64,000 nt of DNA from the NCBI GenBank assembly GCA_965652145.1, contig CBFGTV010000008.1, positions 1 to 64,000 on the forward strand. The letters run 5' to 3'. Shown here in pieces: positions 24,796 through 33,077 of this stretch; position 1 is the first letter of the stretch, and each line of letters opens with the position of its first letter. The translations under genes were made by a program, and so were the position numbers. A model generated the notes under the pieces. That model searched no databases. It was given only the letters and a program-made list of their open reading frames with translations, and was not told the DNA's origin. The DNA is from CBFGTV01 sp965652145 (lineage in GTDB: Bacteria; Bacillota; Clostridia; Peptostreptococcales; Natronincolaceae).

Positions 24796-25623
24796 CTAAT
24801 TGATACTTTTTTTGTAAATCCTTATCTGAAGCCCTTCCTCATAATCAATATCGTCCTCTTCAGTAGATGATTGGTTTAGCAGTTTTTTATCAACCTCCTC
24901 CGGCGGGTGGTTCAGGGCGAATTCTAATCGGTGCAACAGCTCACCACTTTCTATATCATCCGGCGTAACATTAATCACATTAATTGCAGTCTCATCACCT
25001 CTCAGATACAGGCTATAGCTGGTAAAACCATAGCCTGCCCCGGCCAGCACTTCATGAACCCTGACCAAAATGGCCTCAATTCCTTCCATCGTTTCATCCT
25101 CTAGGAAAGCATTCATATAGAGGGTAAAGTCAATGGGTAAGGATTGATCATATTCCATATCTAATTGAACAGCTTCATTCTGTTCTTCGTATTCCCATTT
25201 CTCGACCATTGGGCTGACTTCAAGGTCTTGAAGCTCAGGTATTGCTGCCAAAATCGGTGTAATTTCCTGTTCAAGCTCCTTTTCTAAACGAGCTAAGGTA
25301 TTATACTTCCTCAATACATTGACATCATAATCATCCCGAATAATTTTACCCCTACGATAAGAAATATTAAATCTTGTATCGATGCTGGTTTTAGACCTTG
25401 CCCTGACCATATATTCATTAAACTTAAAATTATAGACCGGTCTTTCAAGTACTAAGTCAAGATGAGAATAATGCTCCTCAGCATAGGCTCTTACGGCCCT
25501 AGCGGCCAGGGCCGCCGAAACGGGATTGCCTAAAAAGGCATTGGCCAGAGAGCCAATTATTCCAATCAATATCATGGCCAATATAAAGGCTCCAATTTTT
25601 AAGCCCATTCTTTTCTTATTCAT
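24796..25623 (-). CDS. Membrane-anchored protein of an ECF-sigma operon, function unknown
   Basis: A 275-residue protein with a single N-terminal membrane helix (about residues 9-30) and a large extracytoplasmic acidic domain. It ends in the charged segment STEEDDIDYEEGLQIRIYKK. It has a distant look of YfjL-like proteins (helix followed by AARAVRAYAEEHYSHLDL), but I do not recognise it firmly. Its start overlaps the preceding anti-sigma gene by four bases, so it belongs to the sigma/anti-sigma operon and may sense or respond to envelope conditions. Confidence 0.6.
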   Translation of the reverse strand: MNKKRMGLKIGAFILAMILIGIIGSLANAFLGNPVSAALAARAVRAYAEEHYSHLDLVLERPVYNFKFNEYMVRARSKTSIDTRFNISYRRGKIIRDDYDVNVLRKYNTLARLEKELEQEITPILAAIPELQDLEVSPMVEKWEYEEQNEAVQLDMEYDQSLPIDFTLYMNAFLEDETMEGIEAILVRVHEVLAGAGYGFTSYSLYLRGDETAINVINVTPDDIESGELLHRLEFALNHPPEEVDKKLLNQSSTEEDDIDYEEGLQIRIYKKSIN

Positions 25624-26183
25624 AGCTTTTCCTCTTTTCTCAAGGCAAATTTAAGTAAAGCGCCAATTACTGCTCCTATCAGGGTAAGAATCGTATAAAT
25701 ACCAGTTAGAATTAAAGGGGCCGATAATATGAGAAGCCCTCCTTCTTCAAGTATATTTCCTTCAAAAATCATTTGCAATAGAATCCAACTATAGGAGGCC
25801 AGAAAAACACCGAAGGGCCCATAAATCCATTTTTTTTTCAAAATCAGATAAGATAAGCAGCCTATGACAGGCATTAAAATAAAGTTGTAAAACATACCCT
25901 GGGTATTAGACAGAAAAACCCCCAATATTGTACCACATACGAGCAGTGCCATTCCCATTAAAAATAAGCTTCTTTTTACTTTGAAAATGATTTTCTGATC
26001 ATCAAGCTGATAATTGACTGTTGCATCTGTCTGATCTTCATGAAAAATTCTTTTGCAGTCTTCACAGACCTGAATATGATCATAGACCAGTTTGACACTA
26101 TCGTCACTGGCAACATGATCCTTTACCAGGGGAATTAAATCCATACATACATCGCAGGATATATTGGAATTTTCACTTGTCAT
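25620..26183 (-). CDS. Putative anti-sigma factor with zinc-finger (zf-HC2-like) domain
   Basis: A 187-residue protein. The N-terminal region has Cys at residues 10 and 14 (SCDVCMDLIPLVKDHV) and a later CEDCKRIFHE, a variant of the HxxxCxxC anti-sigma zinc site. Four hydrophobic helices follow between about residues 75 and 175. It is encoded directly after an ECF sigma factor with an 11-base overlap, which supports the role of holding that sigma factor at the membrane. The binding motif is not canonical, so confidence in anti-sigma function rests partly on context. Confidence 0.8.
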   Translation of the reverse strand: MTSENSNISCDVCMDLIPLVKDHVASDDSVKLVYDHIQVCEDCKRIFHEDQTDATVNYQLDDQKIIFKVKRSLFLMGMALLVCGTILGVFLSNTQGMFYNFILMPVIGCLSYLILKKKWIYGPFGVFLASYSWILLQMIFEGNILEEGGLLILSAPLILTGIYTILTLIGAVIGALLKFALRKEEKL

Positions 26184-26667
26184 ATAGTTCCTCCTTTCTC
26201 AGTACGGATCTAAGCCATTTTTTTGTTCTAAAATCAATGACCCTGGCAGAGCTTTCAGTAACGCCTGCCTTTGCCGCTATGACACTGTAGGCGTAGCCCT
26301 CTGCCCGCATATAGACAATGGTTCGGGTTCTTTCATCCCGCTGATCTAGAATTTCTTTTATTCTGTTAAGGGTTTCCAGGTTAATCATACTTTCTTCAAC
26401 AGAATCTAAAACATAAATAGAAAGCAAGTCATTGAATTCTACAGTGGGCCGTTGTCTTTTCAAATGCCTTAACCATCTATTTCTGGCAATACCAAAAAGC
26501 CATGTCTTAATGGAGGATTCTCCTTTAAAGGTCGGAAGGGCCCCGATGGCTGTCAAAAAGGTTTCAGAAACCAAGTCCTCTGAAAGGGTCGGATGATGTG
26601 TCAGGCTCATTATATAATTAAATAAATCTTGACTATACTGTTGATATAGCTTTTCTATTTGAGACAC
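26173..26667 (-). CDS. ECF-family RNA polymerase sigma factor
   Basis: A 164-residue sigma-70-family protein with region 2 (YSQDLFNYIMSLTHHPTLSEDLVSETFL, then IKTWLFGIARNRWLRHL) and region 4 (TRTIVYMRAEGYAYSVIAAKAGVTESSARVIDFRTKKWLR). It heads a three-gene operon with an anti-sigma factor and a membrane protein. A possible autoregulated ECF promoter, TGTAAC-N16-TGACTA, lies about 30 bases upstream (minus strand, near 26695-26717), but this is only a motif match by eye. It is divergent from padR. Confidence 0.93.
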   Translation of the reverse strand: MSQIEKLYQQYSQDLFNYIMSLTHHPTLSEDLVSETFLTAIGALPTFKGESSIKTWLFGIARNRWLRHLKRQRPTVEFNDLLSIYVLDSVEESMINLETLNRIKEILDQRDERTRTIVYMRAEGYAYSVIAAKAGVTESSARVIDFRTKKWLRSVLRKEELYDK

Positions 26668-26772
26668 GAAAATCCCCCTTTCTATAGATTAGTCACCAAA
26701 ACAGGGCTTTCGTTACAGCTTTTAATTACATTTTTTAATAAAAAACAAAAAAATTCAAAAAAACTACTTTAT

Positions 26773-26812
26773 CTGTCGTAGTAATTATGGTAAGATTAGA
26801 TTACTACGACAG
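26773..26812. promoter_or_regulatory. Probable PadR operator (13-bp inverted repeat)
   Basis: Perfect 13-base arms, CTGTCGTAGTAAT (26773-26785) and ATTACTACGACAG (26800-26812), flank a likely -10 region 30 bases before padR. PadR regulators usually repress their own operon by binding such dyads. Confidence 0.75.
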
Positions 26813-26841
26813 GTGCAGTAAATAGTAAAGGAGGAAAGACT

Positions 26842-27171
26842 TTGATCAGCAGCGACGTTATTAGAGGCTACAATGATACAATTATCCTCTGCATACTCCT
26901 TGAAGGTGAATCCTATGGCTATGAAATTTCTAAAAAAATTAGAGAGCACTCAAAGGAAAAATACATTATAAAGGAGACTACCCTTTACTCTGCCTTTAAC
27001 CGGCTGGAAAAGAACGGCTATATTGAAGCCTTTTATTTAGATGAAACCTTTGGAAAAAGACGTACCTATTATCGTATTACTCCAAAGGGACTGGCCTACT
27101 ATGAGGAAAAATGTGCTGAATGGAATTTAACGAAGGATGTTATCAATCGATTTATAAAGGAGATGAAGTAA
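26842..27171 (+). CDS. PadR-family transcriptional regulator
   Basis: A 109-residue winged-helix regulator of the small PadR type. It has ILLEGESYGYEISKKI, the wing region KETTLYSAFNRLEKNGYI and RRTYYRITPKGLAYYEE. The start is a TTG (26842-26844 region) 7-8 bases after AGGAGG. A strong dyad lies in its promoter. It is followed two bases later by a membrane-protein gene, the common padR-DUF1700/HAAS pairing, in which the regulator usually controls the partner and is titrated by an effector or antibiotic. The effector is unknown. Confidence 0.93.
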   Translation: MISSDVIRGYNDTIILCILLEGESYGYEISKKIREHSKEKYIIKETTLYSAFNRLEKNGYIEAFYLDETFGKRRTYYRITPKGLAYYEEKCAEWNLTKDVINRFIKEMK

Positions 27172-27172
27172 A

Positions 27173-28126
27173 TTGGAAACTATTCAAAATTATCTGGACA
27201 ATCTTTTTGCCAATCTGCCTAAAACAAAGGAAATACTTCACATTAAACAGGAGCTTTTGTACAGCATGGAGGAAAAATATCTTGAGCTAAAGCATGATGG
27301 CAAATCTGAAAATGAAGCCATCGGTATTGTTATCTCAGAATTTGGCAACATTGACGAGCTTATTGATGAATTAGGCATTAAGGTGGAAGATACGCCTCCA
27401 GCAGCTCCCACTGTTTCAAAGGATGAAGCAGAGGATTTTTTATTTATTAAAAAGAAATCTGGGAAATGGATTGGCTTAGGTGTATTTTTTTGTATATTAG
27501 GCCCGGCCATTTTAATTTTATTGATCGGCCTTACCGGCAGCACGGCCTCAAGCCTGGGTATTACCCTTGGGCTTATTATTCTACTTTCCTTAATTACAGT
27601 AGCCGTTGGTCTATTTGTTTATTCTTCCAATAAATTAGAACCCTATCAATACCTGGAAAATGGTGTTTTTCATCTGCCCACCCAGCTTAAAATGGAAATC
27701 CAACAGCGGAAAAAAGATTATTTACCTACCCTAACCATCAGTACCATTATAGGTATAGGGCTATGTATTATTTCTCCCATTACTGTTATTGCCGCCTCTT
27801 CCCTTGGTGAGAAGGTAACAATCTATGGTGTAGTGGCCCTATTGCTATTAATCGCCACGGCGATTTATATTTTAATTTTTTCCAGTACTCAAAAGGAAGG
27901 CTACAACATATTACTTCAAGAGGAAGAATTTGATGTTAAAGTGAAAGAAGAAGACAGGGTCATTGGTGTAGTGGCTTCCATTGTATGGCCCGTTGCCTTA
28001 TGTATTTTCCTTGTAAGCGGCCTAGTTTACGGTAGTTGGCATATCAATTGGGTTATTTTCCCCATTACAGGAATCCTTTTTGGTGCCTTTTGCGGTGTTT
28101 ATAATAATTTAAAAAAACCTTCTTAA
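27173..28126 (+). CDS. PadR-linked membrane protein with N-terminal HAAS/permease-prefix domain
   Basis: A 317-residue protein. The soluble N-terminus (METIQNYLDNLFANLPKTKE, LLYSMEEKYLELKHDGKSENEAIGIVISEFGNIDELI) is the typical HAAS or permease-prefix helical domain found in partners of PadR regulators. Six hydrophobic segments follow (about residues 103-145, 180-235 and 265-310). The start is a TTG two bases after the padR stop. Function is unknown; a membrane stress or transport role is usual speculation for this family. A terminator follows at 28145. Confidence 0.8.
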   Translation: METIQNYLDNLFANLPKTKEILHIKQELLYSMEEKYLELKHDGKSENEAIGIVISEFGNIDELIDELGIKVEDTPPAAPTVSKDEAEDFLFIKKKSGKWIGLGVFFCILGPAILILLIGLTGSTASSLGITLGLIILLSLITVAVGLFVYSSNKLEPYQYLENGVFHLPTQLKMEIQQRKKDYLPTLTISTIIGIGLCIISPITVIAASSLGEKVTIYGVVALLLLIATAIYILIFSSTQKEGYNILLQEEEFDVKVKEEDRVIGVVASIVWPVALCIFLVSGLVYGSWHINWVIFPITGILFGAFCGVYNNLKKPS

Positions 28127-28144
28127 AATCAAAATGATAGGGTG

Positions 28145-28185
28145 TCCAGCACTGATATTAAAACTCATGTGCTGGATTTTTCTTT
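28145..28185 (+). terminator. Terminator of the padR operon
   Basis: Arms TCCAGCAC (28145-28152) and GTGCTGGA (28169-28176) are followed by TTTTTCTTT. The convergent gene 28190-28498 ends right behind it. Confidence 0.85.
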
Positions 28186-28189
28186 CGCT

Positions 28190-28498
28190 CTATTTTCTCT
28201 TTTTCTTTTTTTTATGGGCTTCATATTCATTCACCTTTCTTTCAATCCATTTGAACATAAACAGACCCCATAAAAGTCCAACAGGGCAAAAAATAATTAG
28301 GGCGTAAAGGGTTTCAATAGAGAAAAGACCCTTCAGTAGTTTTTCAATTGAAAAGCCTTGGGTTGTTAATACCAATAATATTCGATAAATGATAGCTGTA
28401 CTGATCCCCCAGTTTAAAACTCCATGAACCAGTATATAACGCTTTTTTCCCATTTGATAAGCCTTTAAAACCCGTTCCTGCTGCGCTTTATCCTCCAT
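28190..28498 (-). CDS. Small membrane protein, function unknown
   Basis: A 102-residue protein with two or three hydrophobic segments (about residues 22-48 and 60-85) and a very basic tail (EYEAHKKKKKRK). The start at ATG 28498 is preceded by GGGGGACATC. It stands alone between the padR operon terminator and the PrcB/Gmad2 lipoprotein gene. No family is recognised. Confidence 0.65.
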   Translation of the reverse strand: MEDKAQQERVLKAYQMGKKRYILVHGVLNWGISTAIIYRILLVLTTQGFSIEKLLKGLFSIETLYALIIFCPVGLLWGLFMFKWIERKVNEYEAHKKKKKRK

Positions 28499-28615
28499 AA
28501 TGATGTCCCCCTTTTTCCTTCAATTATATCAAACACAAAAATCTTTGACCATTCAATGATATATTATTCCCTTGGGAATCTTTCATGAGAGGTACCCACA
28601 GAATAACAACTATTG

Positions 28616-28659
28616 AAAAAACATCCCAGAAACAAATGAGAGCATGTTCTCTGGGATGT
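28616..28659 (-). terminator. Terminator of the PrcB/Gmad2 lipoprotein gene
   Basis: Ten-base arms (28621-28630, 28650-28659) are followed by TTTTTT on the minus strand, seven bases past the stop codon. Confidence 0.85.
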
Positions 28660-28665
28660 TAATCA

Positions 28666-29757
28666 TCATTTAAACCTCACGGGTATTTTAAGTCTTAATT
28701 GAAACGATCCGTTTTCCTGACTGTATTCCCCCAGTTCAAGACTGCCCGTTTCTGAGTCTGGAGCTGTAAAGACAATTTCGTCATCAAAGCTTCCCCACTG
28801 GGGCCCCCCGGCTTCAGCCTGTACCACAGCCTCATGAACAATCTTACCGGAGGCATCTATTATTCTTACCACAAAGGACCCCTCAAAGGCAATGATTTTT
28901 CCCTTTACCTGAAGGGGGCTTGTTATTTCACTATTTTTTTCGGGCTTTTCCAACCCGGCAAAAATTAATTTTTCTTCCATTTCATATTCTTCCCCATCAA
29001 TGGTGACCACTTGATACTGAGAGGCTTGGTCTGATTTAACCCTAACCATCACCTCTGGATAGGTAAGGGCCTGGGTGTTTGTATCTTCCACCCCAGGCGT
29101 AACCTCCTCGATGGTAATTCTCCTGGGGTAAGCCTCTTGATCGTAGTTCGTCACCTTGATGGAATAGCCTCCGGTGGGCTTTTCGCCAGCAATTATTTTA
29201 ATATAGGTACCATCAGGATGCTGATAAACATAGGCCCCCTTTTTCCTTCCAAAACCCTCAAGCCATTCCCTTGCCTCCTCTGGAAGCACCTCTTCTTCTA
29301 CAATGACAAATTCACTGTGAAAATCCCGGGTAATAAAATCCCGAAGGGCTTTAGATTCTATAACATATTCCATACCCGTGGGCCCAAGGGTCAGCCGCTG
29401 ATTCTGCTCTGCCAGATAAATCACCAGCTCTTTACTTTCTTCCCTTTCTTCCTTTAAATAAACCACCATTCCCTGTTCTGTGACCACCTCTTCTGAAGCA
29501 GCTCCTTCTTCAAGGGGCCTTGTTTCCCGAAGGATATTGGCCACCTCTTTAAATAGGGCTTCATCCTGTAAGACCGGTGTTCTTTCCAGATCATGAATAA
29601 TTTGAAAGCCTGTAATTTCTTGCGCATTTATTTCATGGTAGGTATACTGCCGAATTTCCCCCTCATCTACCTCAGAGGGAATCTTCTCCTGAGGCTGACA
29701 TGCGGTCACAATTATCATCAGACATATCTGAAACAGCAGCATATTTAATTTCTTCAC
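28666..29757 (-). CDS. Lipoprotein with PrcB-like and Gmad2 (spore-germination immunoglobulin-like) domains
   Basis: A 363-residue exported lipoprotein: signal peptide with lipobox IVTAC (Cys near residue 20). A middle PrcB-type domain contains IIAGEKPTGGYSIKV (about residues 188-202). The C-terminal Gmad2 domain (about residues 270-363) includes SPLQVKGKIIAFEGSF, GPQWGSFDDEIVF and a final LRLKIPVRF. The start is a GTG about 9 bases after GGAGG. Gmad2 domains occur in spore-germination and envelope proteins of Firmicutes; PrcB domains bind or stabilise other envelope proteins. The exact role is unknown. Confidence 0.82.
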   Translation of the reverse strand: MKKLNMLLFQICLMIIVTACQPQEKIPSEVDEGEIRQYTYHEINAQEITGFQIIHDLERTPVLQDEALFKEVANILRETRPLEEGAASEEVVTEQGMVVYLKEEREESKELVIYLAEQNQRLTLGPTGMEYVIESKALRDFITRDFHSEFVIVEEEVLPEEAREWLEGFGRKKGAYVYQHPDGTYIKIIAGEKPTGGYSIKVTNYDQEAYPRRITIEEVTPGVEDTNTQALTYPEVMVRVKSDQASQYQVVTIDGEEYEMEEKLIFAGLEKPEKNSEITSPLQVKGKIIAFEGSFVVRIIDASGKIVHEAVVQAEAGGPQWGSFDDEIVFTAPDSETGSLELGEYSQENGSFQLRLKIPVRFK

Positions 29758-29844
29758 CCTTAACCGCCTCCTTTGGATCTGTTAATATCAGTTATCTTTC
29801 AATATTTATATCCAAATTCGGCTAAATCATACATAAAAAGGAGG

Positions 29845-31290
29845 TTAGCTATTTTTCCGAGCCTCTAATTTTTCCTGAAGCAGCTCCTTTGCCATTTGAG
29901 GATTGGCCTGGCCCTTAGTGGCCTTCATGACCTGCCCCATTAAATAGCCCAAGGCCTGGGTTTTCCCTGAAAAATAATCCTCAAGGGATTGGGGATTAGC
30001 CTCCATCACCTCATCAATTATTTTTTCCAGCACATCGGTACCGCTAATCTGGCTTAGGCCTTTTTCCTCCACAATAGACATGGGGTCCTTGCCAGTCATA
30101 AACATTTCTTCAAAGACCTCTTTTCCTATCTTACCGCTGATCTTACCCTCGTCAATCAGCTTCAGCAAGGCTACCAGGTCAGCCTCTTTCAAAGGAATAA
30201 CATCCTCCTGCTCCTGTTCCTTCAAGAGCCTTAGCAGGTCCCCCAAGACCCAATTGGCAGCAATCTTAGGATTAGCACCGCCCTTTACAACCCCTTCATA
30301 GAACTGACTTAAGGCCTTATTGCCTACCAGTATGGCTACTTCCTTTTCAGTCAATTGGTATTGCTTAACAAATCTGACCTCCTTGGCGGCGGGCAGCTCG
30401 GGTAGATCTGCTTTGATTGCATCCACCTGGGCCTGCTGAAGCAATATCGGAGTTAAATCAGGTTCGGGGAAATACCGATAATCATGGGCATCCTCTTTGC
30501 TTCTCATGGGAATGGTTCTACCCTTACCACTGTCCCACCGGCGGGTTTCCTGAACAACCTTGTGACCTTCCCCAAAGCTATACAGCTCCCTTTGCCGTTT
30601 TTCCTCCTTTTCCATGGCCCTTAAAAGCTCTTTAAAGGAGTTCATATTTTTAATTTCCACCTTGGAGTTTAATTCCGTCTGCCCCATTTTTCGGATAGAA
30701 ATGTTGGCATCACAACGGAGGGAGCCCTGCTCCATTCGACAGTCAGAAACCCCGGCATATTCCAGTACCGCCTTAAGGGCTTTCACATAGGCCACTGCCT
30801 CCTGGGGTGAACGCATGTCTGCTTCTGATACAATTTCAATGAGCGGCACCCCTACTCTGTTATAATCCACCAGAGATACGGCTTCTTCTTCAAGATGCAC
30901 CAATTTTCCCGCATCTTCTTCTATGTGAATCCGATTAATTCTAATGGTTTTTTTGACCCCTTCCACCTCAATCTCTACACTGCCTTCCTTGCAGATGGGC
31001 AGATCATACTGAGAAATTTGATAGGCCTTTGGCAGGTCCGGGTAAAAGTAATTTTTACGATCCATTTTGTTCACCAGGTTAATACTACAATTAAGGGCTA
31101 GCCCAGCTTTAATGGCTAAATCAACCACCTCTTTATTCAAAACCGGCAGCGTTCCCGGCAAACCCAGGCAAATGGGGCAGGTATGGGCATTGGGAGCGGC
31201 CCCAAAGGTGGTCGGACAATTACAAAAGATTTTTGACTGGGTGTGCAGCTCTGCATGTACCTCAATACCAATAATTGTTTCCCAAGCCAT
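29845..31290 (-). CDS. gatB: Aspartyl/glutamyl-tRNA(Asn/Gln) amidotransferase subunit B
   Basis: A 481-residue tRNA-binding and kinase subunit of GatCAB. Signatures: WETIIGIEVHAELHTQSKIFCNCP, NAHTCPICLGLPGTLP and MDRKNYFYPDLPKAYQISQYD, with a C-terminal YqeY-like helical domain (SLEDYFSGKTQALGYLMGQVMKATKGQANP). The start ATG overlaps the gatA stop (TAATG) and has GGAGGAG at good spacing; an in-frame start six codons upstream is less likely. It is the last gene of the aspS2-gatCAB operon, which here probably makes Asn-tRNA(Asn) (and possibly Gln-tRNA(Gln)). Confidence 0.97.
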   Translation of the reverse strand: MAWETIIGIEVHAELHTQSKIFCNCPTTFGAAPNAHTCPICLGLPGTLPVLNKEVVDLAIKAGLALNCSINLVNKMDRKNYFYPDLPKAYQISQYDLPICKEGSVEIEVEGVKKTIRINRIHIEEDAGKLVHLEEEAVSLVDYNRVGVPLIEIVSEADMRSPQEAVAYVKALKAVLEYAGVSDCRMEQGSLRCDANISIRKMGQTELNSKVEIKNMNSFKELLRAMEKEEKRQRELYSFGEGHKVVQETRRWDSGKGRTIPMRSKEDAHDYRYFPEPDLTPILLQQAQVDAIKADLPELPAAKEVRFVKQYQLTEKEVAILVGNKALSQFYEGVVKGGANPKIAANWVLGDLLRLLKEQEQEDVIPLKEADLVALLKLIDEGKISGKIGKEVFEEMFMTGKDPMSIVEEKGLSQISGTDVLEKIIDEVMEANPQSLEDYFSGKTQALGYLMGQVMKATKGQANPQMAKELLQEKLEARKNS

Positions 31291-32765
31291 TATTTCTCCT
31301 CCTTCCATTGGGGTCTTTTTCCTGTAAGATCAAGGCTTTGTTCAAGGGCGTAGGCAGCTTGAAGCAGTTTTTTTTCTGTATAGGCTTTGCCAATCAATTG
31401 AAGGCCTATGGGCAGACCACCTTCACTAAAGCCGCAGGGCATTGACAAGGCCGGCAACTTAGCCAGGTTTACATTAATCGTATAGATATCGCCTAAATAC
31501 ATCTCTAAGGGGTTATCCAGCTTCTCACCCAACCGATAGGGTAAGGTGGGGGTGGTGGGGCTTAAAATTATATCATAGGACTGAAAAACCCTTTCAAACT
31601 GTTCTATAATTTTTTCCCTTAAAGCCTGGGCCCGATTATAATAGGCATCATAATAGCCAGAGGAAAGAGCATAGGTACCCAGCATAATTCTACGCTTCAC
31701 CTCGTCTCCGAAGGCCTCGGTTCTGGTTTTTTCCATTAACTCTTCCAGCTTTTCAAATTCCACCGGCCGGTATCCATAGCGTACGCCGTCAAAGCGTGCC
31801 AGGTTGGAGCTGGCCTCGGCTGAAGAGATAATGTAGTAGGCTGAAAGCCCCTCCTGGTTAATGGGCAATGAGATTTCTTCTACAACAGCACCTAATTTCT
31901 GAAATAATTCTATACTTTTTTGAAGGGATGCTAAAATTTCAGGGTCTAGCCCCTCTTGGAAAAATTCCCTGGCAACAGCTATTTTCAAGCCTGCTGCCCC
32001 TTTGTCTAGGTCCCTCAGATAATCCGTCTCGATGGGCTGCTGGACGCTGGTACTGTCCATGGAATCATTTCCCTGCAAAACCTCCAGGCCAAGGGCACAA
32101 TCTTTAACTTTTTTTCCAATGGGCCCGATTTGATCCAGGGAGGAAGCAAAGGCAATTAGGCCAAAGCGTGAAATTAATCCATAGGTTGGCTTTAACCCCA
32201 CCACACCGCAGAAGGCGGCCGGTTGCCTGATAGACCCGCCCGTATCTGAGCCCAGGGCCAGGGGTACCATTCCTGCCCCCACCACTGCAGCCGAGCCTCC
32301 CGATGATCCTCCTGGCACCCGATCTTGATTCCATGGGTTTTTGGTTCTTTTAAAGGCAGAATTTTCATTGGTTGACCCCATGGCAAATTCATCCATGTTA
32401 GTTTTACCTATAATAATGGCATCGGCTTCCTTTAGCCGCTTTACCACAGTAGCATCGTAGGGTGGAATAAAATCTTCCAGCATCTTAGAAGCACAGGTGG
32501 TCAAAATCCCATCGGTACAGATATTATCCTTCAATGCAATTGGTACTCCCGCCAGCTTGCCCAAGCTTTCACCCCTGGCAGCCCTTTCATCTATTTTTTT
32601 TGCGGCGATTAATGCCTCTTCTTCACAAAGGGTAATAAACCCATCTATTCGAGGCTCTACTTCCTTAATTTGCTTTAATGTTGCCTTCACCACCGCTTCT
32701 GCGGTGAAGGTTCTCTCAATAATTCCTGTCCTTATGGCCTCTACGGTCATGGTTTCTATTTGCAT
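31290..32765 (-). CDS. gatA: Aspartyl/glutamyl-tRNA amidotransferase subunit A (amidase)
   Basis: A 491-residue amidase-signature enzyme that releases ammonia from glutamine. The catalytic Lys is in GVPIALKDNI; the Ser-cis-Ser region includes GGSSGGSAA, with GSDTGGSIRQPAAFCGVVGLKPTYG following. It is encoded between gatC and gatB, the usual order. SD is AGGGAGG. The ammonia passes to GatB, which amidates Asp- or Glu-tRNA. Confidence 0.98.
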   Translation of the reverse strand: MQIETMTVEAIRTGIIERTFTAEAVVKATLKQIKEVEPRIDGFITLCEEEALIAAKKIDERAARGESLGKLAGVPIALKDNICTDGILTTCASKMLEDFIPPYDATVVKRLKEADAIIIGKTNMDEFAMGSTNENSAFKRTKNPWNQDRVPGGSSGGSAAVVGAGMVPLALGSDTGGSIRQPAAFCGVVGLKPTYGLISRFGLIAFASSLDQIGPIGKKVKDCALGLEVLQGNDSMDSTSVQQPIETDYLRDLDKGAAGLKIAVAREFFQEGLDPEILASLQKSIELFQKLGAVVEEISLPINQEGLSAYYIISSAEASSNLARFDGVRYGYRPVEFEKLEELMEKTRTEAFGDEVKRRIMLGTYALSSGYYDAYYNRAQALREKIIEQFERVFQSYDIILSPTTPTLPYRLGEKLDNPLEMYLGDIYTINVNLAKLPALSMPCGFSEGGLPIGLQLIGKAYTEKKLLQAAYALEQSLDLTGKRPQWKEEK

Positions 32766-32777
32766 ACTGCCACCTCC

Positions 32778-33065
32778 CTATTCAATAATCCTGGGTACTT
32801 CAATGTAGCCCTGCCGCACTTTTTTCGCATTTTTAAAGAGTTTTTTCTTATCTTTAAAAATAGTTGCCTGATCCTCCCTTAATACCGTCTGTTGCACCGG
32901 TTTCAGATCGACAGCCTTGGAATCATTAAGCTCTAACCTATCAATTGATTGAAAGTGACCCAGTATGGCCTCAAATTCCTTTGCCATTTTTTCTGCTTCA
33001 GCCTCTGTCAGCCTTAGCTTTGCCAGCTTAGCAATATATTGAACCTCTTCCCTTGTAATTTCCAT
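32778..33065 (-). CDS. gatC: Aspartyl/glutamyl-tRNA amidotransferase subunit C
   Basis: A 95-residue small subunit that wraps around and stabilises GatA/GatB. The family pattern (M)EITREEVQYIAKLAKLRLTE, then a middle VDLKPVQQTVLREDQ and the C-terminal GYIEVPRIIE are all present. It is 12 bases upstream of gatA and 12 bases downstream of aspS2, so the four genes are tightly packed. Confidence 0.96.
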   Translation of the reverse strand: MEITREEVQYIAKLAKLRLTEAEAEKMAKEFEAILGHFQSIDRLELNDSKAVDLKPVQQTVLREDQATIFKDKKKLFKNAKKVRQGYIEVPRIIE

Positions 33066-33077
33066 CCTTGCTCCCTC

